Source of the DNA: Myxococcales bacterium UBA1203
Lineage (GTDB): Bacteria; Myxococcota; Myxococcia; Myxococcales; UBA5297
Length of the DNA stretch: 22,724 nucleotides
NCBI GenBank assembly: GCA_002309695.1
Contig: DBXV01000009.1
Span: 14,956-37,679, forward strand
Direction: 5' to 3'
The notes beneath the pieces are model-generated. The model saw only the letters and a list, made by a program, of their open reading frames with translations, searched no databases and was not told the DNA's origin. Both the position numbers and the translations under genes were made by a program. This document shows, piece by piece, positions 20,600-22,724 of the stretch. Position 1 is the first letter of the stretch; the number at the start of each line of letters is the position of its first letter.

Positions 20600-21439
20600 T
20601 CACTGATAGTCGTCCCTGAACAGCAGCAGCGCCTTATCCAGCGCCCCCGGGTCCCGCGCTGCGACGTAAATCTCGCCCCCGTCCGCTTCCTGAGAAATCC
20701 GCAGCAGGCGCATTTTGCACATCTCCAGAATGGACAGGAACGTCATCAGGATGGCGGTCCGGCTTCTCCCCTCTTCGAGCAGCGCCGTGAACGACGTTCG
20801 GGGCGTCTTCTGCAGCATCGCCACAATCCGGCTCATGGTCTCCGTGAGGTTGAAGTTTTCGAGGTGAACCTCGTGGAAGGGATCAGGGCCCTTGTCCTTG
20901 AGAACCTTCGCCAGAATCTCCACCAGCCGGAAAACGGGAACCTCGACGAGGCCGCTGCCGTCCGCTGCGGGCCGCTCAGCTGCGCCGGGCGCCTTTCGCG
21001 TGAAGACCTGCCGCCCCAGAAGCGCCCGGCTGCCCAGCATCTCTCCGGCGGCCTTGTACTTCTGGTACTCGAGAAGGCGCCGCACCAGCTCCTCGCGCGG
21101 GTCCTCCTGAGGTTCGTCCTCGTCGGCATCCGGCTCCGTCTCACCGGGCAGCAGCATGCGCGATTTGATGTGCGCCAGCGTGGCCGCCATCAGCAGAAAT
21201 TCCCCGGCCACATCGAGGTCCAGCTCCTTCATCACCCGCAGCGTCTCCAGATACTTCTCGGTGATGAGGGCGATGGGGATGTCGAGGATGTCCACCTTGT
21301 GCTCGCCGATGAGGTGCAGAAGCAGGTCCAGCGGGCCCTCAAAATTGGGCAGGACGCACCTGAACGCGTCGGCGGGAGACGCGGGAACCGCAGGCGGCGC
21401 GGAAGCGAAAGAAGTCTGGCTGTCGTTCTGGTCTGTCAT
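20600..21439 (-). CDS. scpA: Segregation and condensation protein A
   Basis: ScpA is the kleisin subunit that bridges SMC heads with ScpB. The 279-residue protein shows the family start FEGPLDLLLHLIGEHKVDILDIPIALITEKYL (about 34-65), a helical DLDVAGEFLLMAATLAHIKSRMLLP block (about 75-100), an acidic Asp/Glu-rich loop (about 101-115), and a C-terminal winged-helix half ending SILEMCKMRLLRISQ (about 236-250). A 24-residue low-complexity Ser/Ala/Pro segment precedes the core. It lies between pdxA (36 bases upstream) and scpB, which it normally accompanies. Confidence 0.93.
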   Translation of the reverse strand: MTDQNDSQTSFASAPPAVPASPADAFRCVLPNFEGPLDLLLHLIGEHKVDILDIPIALITEKYLETLRVMKELDLDVAGEFLLMAATLAHIKSRMLLPGETEPDADEDEPQEDPREELVRRLLEYQKYKAAGEMLGSRALLGRQVFTRKAPGAAERPAADGSGLVEVPVFRLVEILAKVLKDKGPDPFHEVHLENFNLTETMSRIVAMLQKTPRTSFTALLEEGRSRTAILMTFLSILEMCKMRLLRISQEADGGEIYVAARDPGALDKALLLFRDDYQ

Positions 21440-21475
21440 GGGAAGAAAAAGTCCGTGCGGCGGATTCAGGCCGAT

Positions 21476-22492
21476 TCAGCGAAGGCGCCTGAGCAGCCAG
21501 GCAAGCGCGGCCTCCATGCTTTTGGGCGAGGCACGGCCCGTTCCGGCCAGGTCGTAGGCGACGCCGTGATCGGGACTCGTGCGCGGGCGCGGCAGGCCGA
21601 CGGTCACGTTCACGCCGTCGTCGAAGTGAGTCATCTTGAGCGCGATGAGCCCCTGGTCGTGGAACATGGCCAGAACGGCGTCGAACTGCGGCGAACGCAC
21701 CTCGCGGGCAAAAAAACCGTCGGCGGCAAAGGGTCCGGAAGCGTCGATGCCCTCACCGCGGGCCGCCTCGACGGCCGGCGCGATGATTCGAGATTCCTCA
21801 TCGCCAAACAGGCCGCCCTCACCGGCGTGCGGATTGAGCGCAAGGACCGCGATGCGCGGCTGCCGCCGCAGAAGAGAACGCACCTCACCGTCCAGCAGGG
21901 TCAGATCGCGCAGAATGCCCTCGCGCGAGAGGCTTTGGGGAACGTCGGCAATGGCCAGGTGCCGCGTGTGAATGGCCACGCGCAGCACGGGCCCGGCCAG
22001 CAGCATCAGCACGCGCGGGAGCCCGAAGGCGGCCTGCAGAAACTCGGTGTGCCCCTGAAAGTCGGCGCGGTGCAGGTGAATGGCCTCCTTGGAGACGGGC
22101 GCCGTGCAGAGGCCGTCGATGGCCCCGGATTTGAGCGCGCCGGCCGCCGCCTCCAGAAAATCGAGCTGCGCTTTCCCTCCTTCGGAGGTGGGCCGGCCAA
22201 AAGCGATGCGGGCCAGATCGAGCGGCCGCGTGGACTGAACGAGGGCGGGACGGTCGATGGAGGCCACGGGAACATCGGCGCAAAAGCGCGCGAGGCGGTC
22301 CTCTGTGCCGGTGATGCCGCAGGCGCGCTGCCAGAGGCCGATGTCGCCGAAGACGATGGGAATGAAGTCAGGAGTGCCGCCGGCGGCCGGACCGCTCAGC
22401 AGCGCTTTCAGGGCCATGGCCGTGATTTCCGGCCCGATGCCCGAGGGGTCGCCCAGCGTGATGCCGATGCGGGGAATGAAATGTCTGTCCAT
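21476..22492 (-). CDS. pdxA: 4-hydroxythreonine-4-phosphate dehydrogenase (vitamin B6 pathway)
   Basis: PdxA oxidises 4-phosphohydroxy-L-threonine with NAD in pyridoxal-5'-phosphate synthesis. I place the start at the ATG at 22492, giving 338 residues starting MDRHFIPRIGITLGDPSGIGPE, close to the family (about 329), with AAAGG about 10 bases upstream; a longer frame to 22552 adds residues that do not look conserved. Visible motifs: GDPSGIGPE (14-22), metal ligands in FQGHTEF (His148), LNPHAGEGGLFGDEE (His222) and MFHDQG (His278), and GLPRPRTSPDHG (299-310). Presence of PdxA implies the DXP-dependent B6 route. It is the first gene seen in the - strand cluster. Confidence 0.94.
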   Translation of the reverse strand: MDRHFIPRIGITLGDPSGIGPEITAMALKALLSGPAAGGTPDFIPIVFGDIGLWQRACGITGTEDRLARFCADVPVASIDRPALVQSTRPLDLARIAFGRPTSEGGKAQLDFLEAAAGALKSGAIDGLCTAPVSKEAIHLHRADFQGHTEFLQAAFGLPRVLMLLAGPVLRVAIHTRHLAIADVPQSLSREGILRDLTLLDGEVRSLLRRQPRIAVLALNPHAGEGGLFGDEESRIIAPAVEAARGEGIDASGPFAADGFFAREVRSPQFDAVLAMFHDQGLIALKMTHFDDGVNVTVGLPRPRTSPDHGVAYDLAGTGRASPKSMEAALAWLLRRLR

Positions 22493-22724
22493 GAAGCTGA
22501 TGCCTTTGCCTTTGGCCGGACTGACGGCCGGGACGGGCGCGGCGCCATCCAACGTCCGGCGGCCGGGTGCAAGGCGGAATCGGCCAGGAGAAGGGACGTG
22601 CGCCCGGAAGTGCGCCCGGCAAATGAGACACCCGTCCAGTTCAGACGGCCGTTGATTAGACGCCTGTTCAGAAAAGCGTGCAGACCGCGCCGCCCGCCGT
22701 CAGAAGTGCATCGGCTCCCCCCGC

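Noticed and set aside
22493..22552. Longer start for PdxA
   Set aside because: No ribosome binding site, and the added residues lie outside the conserved start MDRHFIPRIGITLGDPSG.
22553..22724. Additional gene at the right edge
   Set aside because: Short open frames only, without ribosome binding sites or recognisable sequence.

Overview
The window looks like a bacterial chromosome segment, probably from a Gram-negative organism. It carries a lipoprotein with a Cys-rich and poly-Asn linker ahead of a SUMF1 domain, a style seen in Myxococcota/Bradymonadota-like and other delta-proteobacteria-related lineages. That assignment is a low-confidence inference. Two high-GC housekeeping flanks enclose a roughly 15 kb accessory stretch, read entirely on the + strand, that is visibly richer in A+T.

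Layout. Left edge: the 3' part of glmM (phosphoglucosamine mutase), then a SUMF1-domain lipoprotein ending at a clear intrinsic terminator. Positions 2.5-4.1 kb hold three small genes: a DUF3781 protein, an ArsC/Spx-type thioredoxin-fold protein and a helical-repeat (HEAT-like) protein. Positions 4.1-16.8 kb form a candidate defence region: a Fic-domain protein with a C-terminal winged helix, a UvrD/PcrA-type helicase with an unusual acidic linker and Cys-rich C-terminal module, and a complete type I restriction-modification operon (hsdM, hsdS, an AlbA_2/ATP-binding regulator-like gene, hsdR). Downstream of hsdR are decayed fragments of one or more further AlbA_2/ATPase-type or Fic-type genes, including a degenerate array of short repeats.

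The right flank (16.8-22.5 kb) is entirely on the - strand, so it converges on the island at a strong terminator near 16.78 kb. In transcription order it reads pdxA, scpA, scpB, ybaK-like deacylase, aroC, panB. These are core genes for vitamin B6 synthesis, chromosome condensation, translation quality control, chorismate synthesis and pantothenate synthesis.

How the genes may work together: HsdM, HsdS and HsdR would assemble into a type I restriction-modification enzyme whose specificity comes from two visibly related target recognition domains in HsdS. The embedded AlbA_2 protein sits just behind a four-copy iterated repeat that could be its own operator. The Fic protein and the tailed helicase next to it are plausible additional defence or stress genes, but nothing in the sequence proves that they act with the restriction system.
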